Part shown: in pieces, positions 6,393 through 6,598 of the stretch
Layout: each line of letters starts with the position of its first letter
How positions within the stretch are numbered: the first letter of the stretch is position 1
NCBI GenBank assembly: GCA_001768675.1
Contig: MELN01000065.1
Span: 12,483-19,080, forward strand
Direction of reading: 5' to 3'
DNA length: 6,598 nt
DNA from: Actinobacteria bacterium RBG_16_64_13
GTDB taxonomy: Bacteria; Actinomycetota; Thermoleophilia; RBG-16-64-13
Program-made: the position numbers and the translations under genes
The notes under the pieces: generated by a model
The model's input: the letters and a program-made list of their open reading frames with translations, nothing else
What the model was told of the DNA's origin: nothing
Database searches by the model: none

Positions 6393-6598
6393 CTACATGA
6401 CCGAACCGCCGGACACGTGGAAGACCTGCCCGGTGGCATAGCCGCTAACATCGGAGGCGAGAAAGACGGTGGCGTTCGCGATATCTCTGGCCGTGCCTAT
6501 CCTGCCCAGCGGGAACGCGCCGAGGAAGGCGGCCTGCCGTTTCAGCATCTGTTCCGGCGACAGCTCAGGCTCTCCCTCACGGAGGATAGCGCCGAAGT
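6393..6598 (-). CDS. Short-chain dehydrogenase/reductase, C-terminal fragment (runs off the right edge)
   Basis: Translating the minus strand from the window edge to a TAG at 6393-6395 gives 67 complete codons ending ...GQVFHVSGGSVM. The sequence PLGRIGTARDIANATVFLASD followed by SGYATGQ and xxVSGGS is the textbook C-terminus of classical SDRs of the FabG/7-alpha-hydroxysteroid dehydrogenase type. The Rossmann nucleotide-binding Gly motif and the YxxxK catalytic pair lie outside the window. SDRs interconvert alcohols and ketones with NAD(P)H. It is the most upstream visible gene of the minus-strand operon, which suggests oxidation or reduction of a hydroxyl/keto group on the same substrate handled by the SnoaL and cupin proteins. 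Family certain; substrate and cofactor preference not visible. Confidence 0.93.
   Translation of the reverse strand, partial: FGAILREGEPELSPEQMLKRQAAFLGAFPLGRIGTARDIANATVFLASDVSGYATGQVFHVSGGSVM

Overview
The window is dense, high-GC bacterial DNA with short gaps and no RNA genes, transposases, long repeats or CRISPR arrays that I could see. It holds two convergent gene groups. The families present (a fumarate-reductase-like flavoprotein, a LUD protein with a cysteine cluster, and a large non-heme-type URO-D homologue) are most familiar to me from anaerobes such as high-GC anaerobic Actinomycetota, Chloroflexota or Desulfobacterota. The sequence alone does not fix the phylum.

Left half, plus strand (1-3339): the C-terminal ~370 residues of an FAD-dependent flavoprotein reductase/dehydrogenase, then a LUD-domain protein of the 'lactate utilization' type with a four-cysteine motif, then a uroporphyrinogen-decarboxylase-family protein. 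Gaps of about 31-32 bp suggest one transcript. Right half, minus strand (3372-6598, read right to left): the C-terminus of a short-chain dehydrogenase (SDR), a small single-domain cupin, a two-domain cupin whose second half has lost its metal-binding residues, and two tandem SnoaL/NTF2-like proteins. The spacing (about 10-50 bp) and Shine-Dalgarno sites again suggest an operon, whose promoter lies beyond the right edge. The two groups meet tail to tail with only 32 bp between stop codons.

Taken together, the set (SDR, SnoaL-like putative dehydratase/isomerases, cupins, a flavin-dependent enoyl/ene-type redox enzyme, and a URO-D-like protein) looks like a catabolic cluster for a cyclic or aromatic/alicyclic substrate under anoxic conditions. 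This is analogous in parts list, but not demonstrably in substrate, to bile-acid 7-dehydroxylation (SDR + SnoaL-fold dehydratase + flavoproteins). The substrate cannot be read from the sequence. The least explained parts are the paired cupins and paired SnoaL proteins, which appear to have co-duplicated and diverged.
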